Origin: Pocillopora verrucosa
Lineage: Eukaryota > Cnidaria > Anthozoa > Scleractinia > Pocilloporidae
Direction: 5' to 3'
Assembly (NCBI RefSeq): GCF_036669915.1
Contig: NC_089324.1
Span: forward strand, 3,499,244-3,563,243
Length of the DNA: 64,000 nucleotides
The notes under the pieces were generated by a model, which was not told the DNA's origin, ran no database searches, and saw only the letters and a list, made by a program, of their open reading frames with translations. The position numbers and the translations under genes are program-made. Below are positions 20,834 through 32,600 of the stretch, one piece after another (the stretch's first letter is position 1; each line of letters starts with the position of its first letter).

Positions 20834-21472
20834 ATGTCTGAGACAAGTCCGAGTCGACGATCGAGACTTCTACAGGTTTTTCGTAAGCCAAAATTCTTAA
20901 AAGGACTTCACATCTTGGCAATAGTTCTCGGTTTTCTATGCATTGGCGGCTGTTTTGTGCTTGCAAGTCTCACGTACATTTTATTTGGAGACTGTGATGG
21001 CTGTGAGATGGAATCAGACGATAAAGCTATGGTAAAAGTGTTGAGGATTCTAGCTACCGCTTCTTTCCTATTAGGAATTCTCTCAATTGCTTTGTCACTG
21101 TGCTGTAAAGGAACACCTAGTAACAGTCTTACTCCTCAAGTTGTGGTTTCGCAGATACCCGAAGCAGATTTAGAGAAATCGCCAGCTCCTGTGCTAGCTT
21201 ATAATCACATTCCTCATCGGCAAGCGTTTGATGCCGAAGATTCGGCGATGAGTTACAATTTGACTGAATTTGTAGCAAATACGGATAATATAGACGAACA
21301 AGGTGCGTATAATTCAGCAAATGCGGGATTTTGGACGGAAGAAATTGATGGACCTGTTACACCGCCGCCAACTTACGAGGAAGCTCTTGTTATGAAATGG
21401 CCGGTTGTAACTGTTAAGGAAAACAGTTCACAGAACTCAGAGGAAACGGTCTCTTTCAACACGGGATTGTAG
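20834..21472 (+). CDS. Two-TM membrane protein with PPxY tail, paralogue
   Basis: This is a single-exon ORF of 212 residues. The N-terminus is basic (SRRSRLLQVFRKPKFLKG). Helix 1 lies at about 25-51, the loop contains C54 and C57, and helix 2 lies at about 68-91. The tail has PVLAYNHIPH (119-128) and TPPPTYEEAL (176-185, PPxY at 178-181). About 15 residues upstream of LAYNH the two intact proteins also align (VVVSQIPEADLEKSPAP here, AVISENLADDLENSSIP at 3205). This protein has an extra ~25-residue Ser/Thr-rich end after the PPxY. The likely role is a membrane adaptor for WW-domain proteins, which is inference. The Cys pair and conserved LAYNHxPH suggest a shared, unassigned function. Confidence 0.78.
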   Translation: MSETSPSRRSRLLQVFRKPKFLKGLHILAIVLGFLCIGGCFVLASLTYILFGDCDGCEMESDDKAMVKVLRILATASFLLGILSIALSLCCKGTPSNSLTPQVVVSQIPEADLEKSPAPVLAYNHIPHRQAFDAEDSAMSYNLTEFVANTDNIDEQGAYNSANAGFWTEEIDGPVTPPPTYEEALVMKWPVVTVKENSSQNSEETVSFNTGL

Positions 21473-21863
21473 AGGAAAATATTCAAATTTACAGACATGA
21501 GAGAACAAAAGCTCGCAAACCAAAGCTCATTAATCTCAACACATTGACAGTTTGATAAAGGTTACTCACGATGGTTTCACGCGATAAATATAATTGTTCC
21601 CTTTGTCATCTATTTTTTATGTTCTTTGTAAATATTATAACTCTATTTAATTATCATCTAGCAGTCGATGTTAAAATACCGCGTGAATTTCTTGTACAGT
21701 TTGAAAATATAATTATTTTTGTTAAGGTCGCAATTTTGCTTCGTTCACACACATACAAAAATGTATATATACATATTACCTTATGCTATTGCGTGGCTAA
21801 TATCATGCTTTTGATATTGTGTATACATACTTAGTATGAATCGCGAAAATTGTTCAACAAAGA

Positions 21864-21869
21864 AATAAA
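21864..21869 (+). terminator. Poly(A) signal AATAAA
   Basis: A canonical hexamer 392 bases after the stop of the 20834 gene, followed by T/G-rich sequence. It is a plausible 3' end for that gene. Confidence 0.45.
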
Positions 21870-23111
21870 TGTTATATAATAATTCGACATTTCTTGGTTT
21901 ATTTCATCACAGACAGAGCTCACGAAACTGCAACTCAAACAATTCAACAAGACAGCTTTCATATAATTTTTCAGAAATCAATAGAGCAATACCAGATAAG
22001 TAGAAACTGAAACTGAAAGAGCTCTTCAGATAAAAAAAATCAACAGAGCAGCAGAGACTAGATAAAGTACAAAGTACATTATTTTCATTTGGGAGTGGAA
22101 ACCACAACATCACTGAGTGAAACAATACAACTCCTTTTACCATCAATTAGAACCTTTTCAGTTGTAATGCAAACAATCCTCACCATTACACCTTACCTAA
22201 ATTGGACTTTTACGTATCCATATAAGAAATATTGGTCTTAATAGCAAGCCAGTATGTTGGACCGCAAATAAGTTACGAACAATAAAATATAAATGATGAA
22301 TTGAACTGTCCACCACATCCTAAACACCAATTAATAGACAGACTACACAAGACACTAGAATGTCTGATGAACAGTTAATGAAGGAACACTTCTTGTAAAA
22401 TCCAGATGTGTCAAATTTTAGGATTACTTTGAATTTATTAAACCCTTATGCTCTAACAGGGAGAATTGGTTCAACAATCAAGAGCTTGTTTAGTTGGTGG
22501 TCAATTTCTTTATTCTCATGATCTAAGTATATGATTTACAGGAGACAAATTAAGGAGAAATTAGAAGCTAATCACTATTAGGGATTGCAGGGTCAAAGTT
22601 TGAAAACCATTGCCTGGAAAACAAGAGTACTGTTTCTCATATCATAACTCAAAAACAACACAGGAGTAAAAACAGAAAATATCAGACCTATGCATTGTGA
22701 TTTTCAAGCCACTGGCAAAATATGCAGAAAAAAAGATGAAATCATCAGTTTCCAAGGAAACCTTTGAATCTTACACGCCCCTTAAAATTTTTTTTCCAAT
22801 ATAAGGGGAATTTGGCTGAATCTTTTCAATTTTTACGCACTCAGGATGTTATGTATGCCCTTGACTGGATAAGTACTAATTCACCCAGTATATGATGTTG
22901 GCATGTAACAGGAAATAATCATTACGTATACAGAAACGCATTTGAAAGGCACTTGAGATTACAAACCCTTATACCACTAGCCCTTCTGCAATACCTTTAC
23001 AAACAAAGAAACAATTCTTAAGTTTCACTCCTTCTCACCACACAAAAAAAAAAAAATCTTGCTGTTACTAGGCAACACTAGGGTCTCCCATAACAGCGAC
23101 AAAGAGTCAAT
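21870..23111. other. Spacer downstream of MRPS14
   Basis: It holds the 3' flank of MRPS14 (minus strand) and a truncated MITE (22443-22590). No other gene is seen. Confidence 0.5.
22443..22590 (+). mobile_element. MITE family II, truncated copy
   Basis: It has the family words ACAATCAAGAGCTTGTTTAG, TTTCTTTATTCTCATGA and AGGAGAAATTAGA, but lacks part of its left side. Confidence 0.6.
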
Positions 23112-26100
23112 TTACCATGTTGCCTTCTGCACACTAGCCATCAAACCTTTGTCAGCATAGTGACGGAACATCATTCTTGAAACACGATATCGTCCAACAA
23201 GAGCCCTCCCTCTATCAGTCAAAACACAACGATTGCGAACTCTTGAGATTGAGCTGTCCCTTGGCAGTTTTTTCAGATCTTCAGCAGCTTTCTTGCGAAT
23301 AACAGAAGGTAAAATATCATTTTTCTTTATATATCTCAAGTTGGTGCGTTCCATCTCATACTCTGCGTACAACTCTCTTCTCCTCATGTCTCTCCTTCCC
23401 CATTTCTTGAGGTAGTTTGGTTTCAAATAAAATTTATCCAGAGGTGTTGAAGTCTTGAATGACCTTGCCCAAAGACCTTCAGAAAAGAGCCAGATAACAA
23501 AAAAGAGAAGTTAGTCCTGCTTTTAACCCTTTAACTCCTAAGATCTGATTGTTAATTCTCCCTTCTAGCTGCTAGACATTTCCTTGTAAGTAAGTTGCAA
23601 GAGTTTGGTGTAAGATCAAGATAACAACTTTAACCTGATAAGTTTGAATATTCTCATGACCTGTTTGCTGGATAATGTTTAGATATTATAGGGAGAAGTT
23701 ACATAGTAATCAATTTTGGTAGTTAAAGGGTTTATCAACAAAAATCAATACTATTTTATTGAAGGATATTGATAAGTGAAACTTAACAATGAAAAAAAAA
23801 CACTGACCCACTGATATGCTCTAATCGTATTCATCATTATAAACCCTTTAACTCATAGCATGTACATTCTCCCAAAAAATATCCATATAGTATCCAGCAA
23901 ACAGATAATGAGAATACTCAAAGGTAGAAGTTGTAAAAATTGATCTTACATGAAATTCTTGTCACTGGTTGACAAGATAATGTGTAGCAGTTAGAGGGGA
24001 ATCAACAATTATATCTTGGGAGTTAAAGATTGAAATCTATAGATAATCAAAAGCAGATTGTGAAAAAGTAAAACTCAGGCATTCATTAGATTTGATTCTA
24101 GCAGACACCAATGGTGCTAAGTCAAAACAGAATGCGATAATTTCACTTTTCTGCATCAAAGAATATCACCACTATCCCCTTTCTGTTTAATCTTTCCACA
24201 ACAAACAGATCCTTTCCAATTGAAAAGAAATAGTGAAGAGCTATGTGTGTCCAAGGAAAAAGGAGAATCAAGGAATCCATTAACTTTTCACACCCTATAA
24301 TCAGTATGCATATTCTCCATACTGTTCTCTATATATTTCCTAGGGTGCAGACAAGGAGAATTTCTTTCTGAATCCAGGGCTTCTTTAGCTGGTGATCATT
24401 TCCTTTATTCTTGTAACTTTAATGTTTGACTCTGGGGTGGTAATGTGAGGAGAAATTAGATGCTATTCACTCTTAGGAGTCCAACAGTTAACCCTTTCAC
24501 TCCCAAAATCTAATCATCAATTCTTTGCACTGTCTAATGTAAATTCCCTGTAATAATATACATGAAAAAAATTATGCACTTCTGATTGACTGAAAATTAG
24601 TGCATTCTCATGTAACACAAGTGCAAATTACGAATAGTGTTTGGGCATTTTAAAAATTGTCTATCTTGGCCTACTGTAATTATTTTTTTGTGTACATTAT
24701 TGACAAATAATAAAATGATTTTGAATGCAATTTGGTGTAATAAGCACTTGTAAATTTTTCAAAGACTACAAATTGCACTCATCTGACAGGCTCATGCAGT
24801 TTTGTTGTCTTTGAAAAATTTACTATAGCTAACTAACACCAAATTGCACTCAAAATCATGTTATTACCTATAACTATTCTGACACTTAAATCTAATGAGT
24901 TGCCAGTACCATATCTACCCTTGTTTTTAACCAAATTTTTCAGAAAGAAAGTTTTCACCACAAAAAAGACAAGTCAAATCTTTGTACAATTATTTATTAA
25001 GACAACAAGAACAAGAAATATACTATACCATTAACACTGATATCTTTTGCTACTTAGTTATTTATAACCAATATCGAAGCTCAGCAAAAATCTACATTGT
25101 ATTTACAAAAAATCTAGTCTGCTCTGCAAACTGGATAATTCTGAGCTTTTCAGAAATGGTGTAGCTTCGACATATAACCATGATAAGTTTTGTTGCCATA
25201 TCAAATTTATAATTGCTTGTGATTACAATAATATGGTGTGATTGTGATGTCTATCTACATAGCTGTTTGTTATACTCTACTAGATTTTTTTCATGGATTG
25301 AAATTGCAAATTTTTCATAGGTAGATTATTTGAATCAAGCTAAAAAAGACCGGTTCCTATGAAACTTTTGTTACTTTCTTTGTTGTCCTTTTAACATATA
25401 CAAATTAGGATGCACCTGACAAATAACAGAATCCATGTATAACAAGCACCACAATGTTGATGGTTATTTTTATAGAAATAAAGTGCGTATTATACACAGG
25501 TAAATACAGTAATCAGACCTTTGTGTTGTGTGCAGAAGGGGCAAACATTGCAAGTTGCTATAGGGAAAATATATGGCAAAAGAGTTGTTTTAACATCCAA
25601 AAAATTAAACATTTTGATGAGAGATCAACACTTTTCCACTGCTGCTTTATCAGAAATGGAATTAAGCAATGTTGATATGAGGGAATTGGAGGTAAATATC
25701 CACCACTTTTACTGAAACCAGGGTGAATAATTGTTTTAGTATATACCACCAAAAAATTAGTTTATTTCTGGCAATATACCAAAAAAGTGGTTGGATATTA
25801 AACATTTGACTCGCAATTTTTCTCTTTGGCTGCTCGGAAGTGAATAGCATTTGCTAATTACTTCCGAACTGACCAATCAGCTCATGCAAAAGGCATTATT
25901 TACCTGTGTGGTATATACTTAATTTTTAAACCGGTAAAGCAATACTTTTACATGTTGAATTTTCAAGAATTCCAAGCAATGTTAACCGGTAATAAGAGGT
26001 ACTACAGGCGGTAAATGTTACCGGTTATTGCCTGAAAAGGAAAACACTGGTTAAAGTTGTCTTTGTTATTAGGGTCTTAAATGGATATTTACTTACCTCC

Positions 26101-26181
26101 AGAAAGGACCGATTGACATACTTTAGGAAAACTGTACAAATTTCCAACCAAATTCAAGCGACTACACAAAAACGCCGCCAT
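23112..26181 (-). CDS. MRPS14: Mitochondrial ribosomal protein uS14m
   Basis: Two exons, 26181-26097 and 23476-23112, give 450 nt or 149 residues. Exon 1 encodes MAAFLCSRLNLVGNLYSFPK, a start like a mitochondrial presequence, and ends in a phase-1 GTAAGT donor. Exon 2 joins after TTCTGAAG. The mature part reads WGRRDMRRRELYAEYEMER, then NDILP, LPRDS, RNRCVLT, RYRVSRMMFRHYADKG and ends in QKATW. These blocks match uS14m of other animals along the whole length. The protein is part of the head of the mitochondrial small ribosomal subunit. The gene is divergently paired with ANKIB1: the start codons are 458 bases apart. The long intron carries several MITEs and dispersed repeats. Confidence 0.93.
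23527..23730 (+). mobile_element. MITE family I, copy in MRPS14 intron
   Basis: It starts CCCTTTAACTCCTAAGATCT after TTAA (23523-23526) and ends AGTTAAAGGG. It lies 47 bases upstream of MRPS14 exon 2 in the gene direction. Confidence 0.8.
23844..24028 (-). mobile_element. MITE family I, reverse copy
   Basis: It has the same family words in reverse complement (ATCCAGCAAACAG, AATGAGAATACTC) between CCCTTTAACTC and GGGAGTTAAAG ends. Confidence 0.65.
24284..24486 (+). mobile_element. MITE family II, copy in MRPS14 intron
   Basis: It contains ATCAGTATGCATATTCTCC, ATACTGTTCTCTATATATTT and AGGAGAAATTAGATGC. TTAA lies on both sides (24280-24283, 24487-24490). A short family III/I-like start (24491-24550) abuts it. 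Confidence 0.75.
24711..24870. repeat. Foldback repeat M, copy 2
   Basis: The arms AATGATTTTGAATGCAATTT and AAATTGCACTCAAAATCAT are inverted copies, as are the inner words TTTTTCAAAGAC and GTCTTTGAAAAA. It relates to 3905-4080. Confidence 0.7.
25689..25925 (+). repeat. Dispersed repeat K, copy 1
   Basis: It matches 34584-34985 in order: GGTAAATATCCACCACTT, GAATAATTGTTTTAGTATATAC, TTTGGCTGCTCGGAAGTGAAT and TGTGGTATATACTTA. The other copy carries an extra ~147-bp insertion. Confidence 0.7.
25930..26050 (+). repeat. Dispersed repeat F, copy 1
   Basis: It is highly similar to the reverse complement of 58320-58441. Shared words include GTAAATGTTACCGGTTA and AGAGGTACTACAGGCGG. It sits 47 bases from MRPS14 exon 1, in the intron. 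Confidence 0.75.
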
Positions 26182-26639
26182 TTTGATTTCAAGAAGAGTG
26201 GACTAGTGAAATCGAGGCTGTTATTGCATATTCATTTTGTATCAGCGGTAGCCTTTTAAAGAGAAGACACGAGTCTTCCAAAACAAGACAGTGTTCCGTG
26301 TTATGTTGACGAAATGTTATAGTTGTTGTGACTGAGTTATCTCGATAACTAGACAAAAGTTTTCTTAGAAAGAGACAAGGATCATTTTTTTTCCAAAAGA
26401 AAGTGGACAAGGAGGGTTGGAGAAGAAAATGAGAACGCTAAATCGAACGATTTGCTTCGTTTACGCGGCCGGAGATGCCATGATTTTTTCATGCTGACCG
26501 TGGTCTGAAGGGTTTCGCTTTGTTAATAATTTTACTCTTGATATCCTAAAGAAACCCGCTTAGCTTGTGTACAAGGCTTGGAAACTTTTGAATTTTATTT
26601 TATTGTTTGTTTGTTTTCCTTCGCTGTTTTAATTTATCC
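26182..26639. promoter_or_regulatory. Shared MRPS14/ANKIB1 divergent 5' region
   Basis: Start codons of two oppositely transcribed housekeeping-type genes lie 458 bases apart with no repeat between them. This is the expected form of a bidirectional promoter. No TATA box or other specific site is claimed. Confidence 0.6.
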
Positions 26640-29600
26640 ATGGGAAGTTCTACTTCAAAGTTCCGCAAAGCTCTTCAACGTGGTGAAGGAGTCGAGGCTA
26701 TGCACATTTACCTCAAGAACCCTGAAATTAAAAGAAATCTTGATCCGAACTGCAGCTTCGGAGTGAATCATGGCCGAAACACTGCACTGCATTATGCCGC
26801 AATGCATGCGATGAAAGCTTTTATACGCGAGTTCCTGGAGGAAAAAGCTGACCCGAACATTACGAACGCGATAGGGCAAAATGCCTTGCACTGTGTTAGC
26901 TTGAGTTTCCGAGGAGTCGAATCGTCCGTCGATAAAGCGCGAGCCGACTGCATGTCGATACTTCTAGGATGGAGTTCAAATCTTCCGGAGGGAACAGGGC
27001 TTGAGATCGATGCACGCGATCAGGTAGGAAAAACAACCGTGTGTTAAATAAATGTGTAAATATTTCTGCGGAAATGTATCTAACCTCTTTCACCACTACC
27101 ATTTTACCCATGAACAATTTCGTATCATAATCTCTAAAGCAAGTACGTCTTTTGTTTTTTTTTCTTGCAGTAATGAAAAGTAAATGAAAAACCATTTCTT
27201 TCAGACACATTAATTCTTCAGTTCTGACCTAACATGTATTACTAAAAGCTGGCAACGTCTTAATTACGAGACGCGACACAATTTTAACAGATAAACGAAA
27301 ATGCCATGAACCCTTAATATTGTGATTAGCATTTCTTCTCTGACTGTTTTTTTTGAAACCGTTAGAAAACCCGTTAGTTGTTTAGGCTGTTAGATAATAC
27401 GAAATTTTTAATCCTATGCGAAACAGAGTACTTCGAATTCACTTCCAACTTGTTGTCGTGACAAATGAATGGAAACCGAGGCGTACAGGTGTTCTGAATG
27501 AAACTGAAAAAAAAAAATAAAATAAGCAAAAGCTTGCTGTTCTTGAAAAGCTGAAATATATTTTCCCCAGAAACAATCTATTTTAAGGTACTGGAAACCT
27601 TTCTTTTTTTACTCTTGGTCTTTTGATATTAAAATGTTTTTGAAGACAGCGAAGTAAAGTAATACAAACCATTGTGGTTCATAAGACACTGCTTCCGACT
27701 GTTTTTCTCAGCGTTTCTAATTATGTCAAAAATAGGAGTGCATTCAAAGAGCTTAAGGTGGCAAATTATGATGAATGTGATAAATTATTAAACTGTACGC
27801 AAAAAAACCTTTTTGTCAGACAAATGACATGCAATTCCTTTAATATTCCAATTGTAATTTAAAATATTGCTATCACTATAATGAAAAATCGTTTTCATAA
27901 TTTTTTCGTCTTCCCTCAGCAGACATGCCTTCTAGTCAAACTCAAATGTAGTTGACAAAAATCTTATTAAAATTTTGTTTTTTGTTAGAGCTGAGGTCAA
28001 GGGTTTGATTAAATGTTTTAAATAATTTGGCACCACAAACTTATATGATGAAATTTTTAATTGAAACTTAGATATTACAGACAGCTGTCTCCCACATTAA
28101 AATTATTAATTTTTTAAATTAAAAATTTATTTTAGGTTTCACATATTAAAAAATATCCAGAGATGCATCGTGTCAATGTTCTGTACACATCTGCCCTAAC
28201 ATCTTCTTTTAATTGTTTTAGTATTACACTTATTCTTAATAATTAATATAAATGGACAATTTGATTGGTAATTGCTAAGTGTACTTAACCCTCAAACTCC
28301 CATGAGTGATCAAGACAGACTTTCTCCTTACAATTTAAATACAATGTCAAGCAGACAAGTGATGAGAATAAAGAAAAATGTCAATTGGGAGATTATTAGA
28401 TGATCATGATCTAATACCAAATTCTCAGAACAAACATCATAAGAATTGTGTGGCAGACAGTAAGGAGAATTTCTAAAGAGATCTTGAGAGTGAAAGGTTT
28501 AAGTAACCATATGGACAGGGGAAGGGCTGGCAAATTGTCACTTTAATGAAACAGAAGATTCCTATACTAAGATTCCTATACTAATTATTTTAAAATTCAA
28601 ATCTTGCAAGGTGGAATGGATTGCATTACAATGTACCTATAAGAAATTTTGAATTCTCTCATAAATTCAGGACTTTTTTCCTTTTATAATGGAAGTCACT
28701 CATTTTTCTTTTTCTTTTCTTGTATACATTTTAATGTGTTTATTTCCTTATCATTTCTGTATTATTTCTGAATTCTGTCTGCAATATTGATTTTTAGCAT
28801 AGTTTAACTGGTAAGTTGATAAGTGATACCCTTTGACTAACATCTCCTACCTGCAGGTCAATTAAATGTTTATGATTAAAATGAGAAAAATCAAGTGTTA
28901 AGTGTAAGTTTGTAATGTGACCTTCTCACCCTGATGAATGAATGTTTTAGACTGGAAATACTCCGCTGCACTATGCTGCAAGCTCAGGACTATATCAATG
29001 TGTTCAGGTATGTACTCTGTCAAAAAAAACTTTTATAAACTACCTGAGATACAAAGGGTCCTGACTGGGAAACAACCTATTGTTTATTGCACTGGTAAAT
29101 GCATAGAAAATGGAAACATCCTGTGTTTTTACAACAGGTTTTATCAACATGATGCTAATGACATTGCTGTCACCCTAGCAGTGAACAAGACACATGCCTT
29201 ACATGAACTTTGTGATGGGCCTCACTCATTATGAAGTCTCTGTGGCCAAGTCCCCAATTCTTCATGGGGACTTAGAATTTGTTCTTTGTCCTGTGCCCTC
29301 CGATATTCTTTTTACAAAATCCTGTGTTTTTTTAAGTTTATTTTATAAATTAAAGCAATAGACCCCTAGCTACTCTCTATTGGTTTCTTGGTGTTATAAC
29401 CCACATGAGATGTTCAGAGAACAAGAGAAAAGTTTGTAAATCATGCGCTGGAGGACAGTGATTTCCACGTTTTTGATTGGAAAGTGCTATATAAAGTGCA
29501 GACTATTGCTTAAATAAGTTTTGACTTCTCTTGTAAGCCACTTGGTCTTTCACCCCTGGAGTTGAATAACTCCCAAAAGTCATCAAAATTTTACTTAAAT

Positions 29601-32600
29601 GTAGCTCTTCCACCGCAAAAAACCAGCATATTTTTCCTTTTCCTGAATAGCAAACTTGGGACTATTTAGGATACTAAGTTTAAACAACTTCAAGTTTACT
29701 CTTAACCCTTTAACTATAGAAATCTGATTGACAATTCTCCCCTCTAGCTGCTACACATCTCCATGAGAATAACTGAAAGAATTTGGTGTTAGATCAAGAT
29801 AAAAACTTTTACCTGATCGGTTCAAGTATTCTCATTATTTGTTTGTTGGACAATATGTGGGTCTTATAGGGAGATGTTACATGTTAATCACTTCTGGGAG
29901 TTAAAGAGTTAATCTTAATCTTATTCTTTTATTCTTAAGTTGTTGGTTGCTAATGGAGCATCACTTTATGAAGAAAACAAAAATGGGGAAACTGCATGTG
30001 ACTTTGCCATCAAAAGTGGATTTAACTCCATTGCAGCTTTTCTGGAATCAAGGATGGTTTTCTCTGTAAGTACAGCATATGTTATGGTTGAACCCCTAAA
30101 AACCCTTAGAGTGACCAGCATCTAATTTCTCCATACAGTTATACTGCTGAAGCATTCATTAAGGTTATGAGTATATAGTTATTGATCACCAACCAAGGAA
30201 GGTTTGATTGTTAAGCAAATTCTCCTTGTCAGTATTAAAGGAGATGTATAGAGAAGAGTATGAAGAATCTAGATACTGATGTTGTGGTGTAAAAAGTTAA
30301 AGGAGAAGATTTCATGGTTGGAGTAATAGTTGATTGTGTGATGTGGTTAACCCTTTAACTCTCAAGATCTTATTGTTAATTCTCCCCTCTAGCTGCTACA
30401 CACATCCTTGTAAATTAGGTATGAGAATTTGGTATAAGATCAAGATAACAACTTCTACAGTTGAACCTCGATTATCCGGACCCCGATTATCCGGACTATT
30501 CAATAATCCGGACTTTCTTCTCTGGTCCCAAGTTTCCCATGAATATTAATTAGTTTTGATCTTGAAAACTCAAAGTCGCAAAAAGCCCAATAATCCTTTC
30601 AAAAGACTGTTGAAACAGCGTGTTATCCTATGCGCTTTTCAAAATTCGAAAGTGTGACAAGTCAAAGAAGTATTCTGATGCGTTCAGCTGATATATGGTT
30701 AGCTCAATTGTTTTGTTGCCAAGGGAATTTCATGCTTGATTAGTTCCTTCTGCGTGGGTTATGTAAACACACGAGCGATTGATCGTAAACTCAAATCAAG
30801 AACATGCCCACGAAGCGAAAGCTTGCCGTTCTATTGATTAAAGATAAGCAGATAATTATTTCACATTTCTATCTCATTAATATTCATATTTTCGATTATC
30901 CGGACTCTCGATTATCCGGACTATTTACCGAGGTCCCGATGAGTCAGGATAATCGAGGTTTGACTGTACCTGATAATTTTGAATATTCTCATTAGCTGTT
31001 TGCTGGATAATGTAAGGATATTTATAAGGAGAAGTTTTCATGTTGATCACTTCTGGGAGTTAAAGGGCTAAGGTTTTTATCAAGGTATGAAGTAGTGGTC
31101 AGGGTTGTAGCTAAGAAATTACATTGGGCTGCTGGCTGAAATTTTGAACGTGATGGCTCATAGATAGTGTTAGATTTTTAAGCATTGTAAGTGTGTAACC
31201 TCAGAATTACTAGCTTTTTCTTCTGGCAAATTTCACAAAAAGCCTGAGTGCGAGAAAGAAACATGAGACTGACTGATAAAACAGCTTGCCTGAGCTGCGT
31301 CAAAAATTATTCAGAAGTGATCGTGATTTTGCAAGAGAATTATAGATAGAGGCTGGAGAATTCTCCAATCTCCAATATCCATAAATGTGCTGGGTGATTC
31401 AACAGATGAGGATACACTACCTCCTGTTTCCATGTTTTTGGAGTCAGTGACAATTTTCTTAACAAGAATGTGAGTGGTCTTTTGCTGCTTGCAGGGCACT
31501 CCAACAGGTTCAAGGGTACAGATCTGTGAATTTGCAGGAGACTTGATGTCCACTGAATAATTTTTCATGCTCTTTACTTTTCTGAAACTTTCCAATCTTT
31601 TTTCTTTATCAGCAAGAATCTCCAAGTGCCAATGCAGTTGAGGAGCCTGTTTTTATTGACAGAGATGACCAGGTATGCATTGCATAGAATTGAATTTGTT
31701 TATATCCTTCATGTGCTTATGCAATATCCTCAAATGCAGAAAAAGTTGTTTGGAAATATTTTTTAGAAGTTTTCCTTTAAAATGGCAAGTACATGCTACA
31801 ACCTCAGTTAAGTTTTGTTAATTTTTTGGTTACTGACATTAAGGAGGATTATTTCAACAATACAATAGTTGTAACACTTAAGAATTAGATGTACCTTGTG
31901 CAGAAAAAAAAATATTTACACCATTGTGTCAGTTACTGCATTGTTCAACTTGAAGACAGATGCAAAATATTGGTTCAGAAAGATAGAAAACACAGTGATA
32001 ATCCAAGAAACAACAATTAACTCGTTAACTTCCAAGATCTGATTGTTAATTCTCCCCTCCAGTTGCTACATATTTCGCTGTAACTTAGTTATGAGAATTT
32101 GGTGTCAGATCAAGACAACAACCTGTACCTGATAAGTTTGAGAATTCTTATTATCTCTTTGCAGGATAAGGATTGGATATTATAGGGAGAATTTATGTGT
32201 TAATCTCTCCTGGGAGTTAAAGGGTTAAAATTAAGCATAGAGAGAATTGGTGTAAAAAAAAGATTGCAAATGATGAACTTGAAAACTTTAGGCTTGAGTT
32301 TTAGAGATTTAAATTTATTTTGATATTTGAGTGAACGTGACCTCACATATTGAAGGGCTATGTTTAGAGAGTTTTAAAATTTAGAACCAGGACATAATTA
32401 TGCAATATTAAGTGACTTTACCATGTTAAATCACTGTGCAAATTGGCTTCTTTTCTGAATGCTAGAAGCAATACAGAGGTCTTTGTGCGCAAGATCTTCA
32501 AGAAGCAAAGGATCAGATGCTTGTAGAAACCGCAGATATGCTCAGGGTAAGCTTAATGTCCACTCAATTTTCGGAATGGTTAGACACTTTTTATTTTCCT

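Noticed and set aside
30804..30995. 63-residue plus ORF taken as a gene
   Set aside because: Only its first ~20 residues are transposase-like; the rest runs through the terminal repeat of the pogo-like element.
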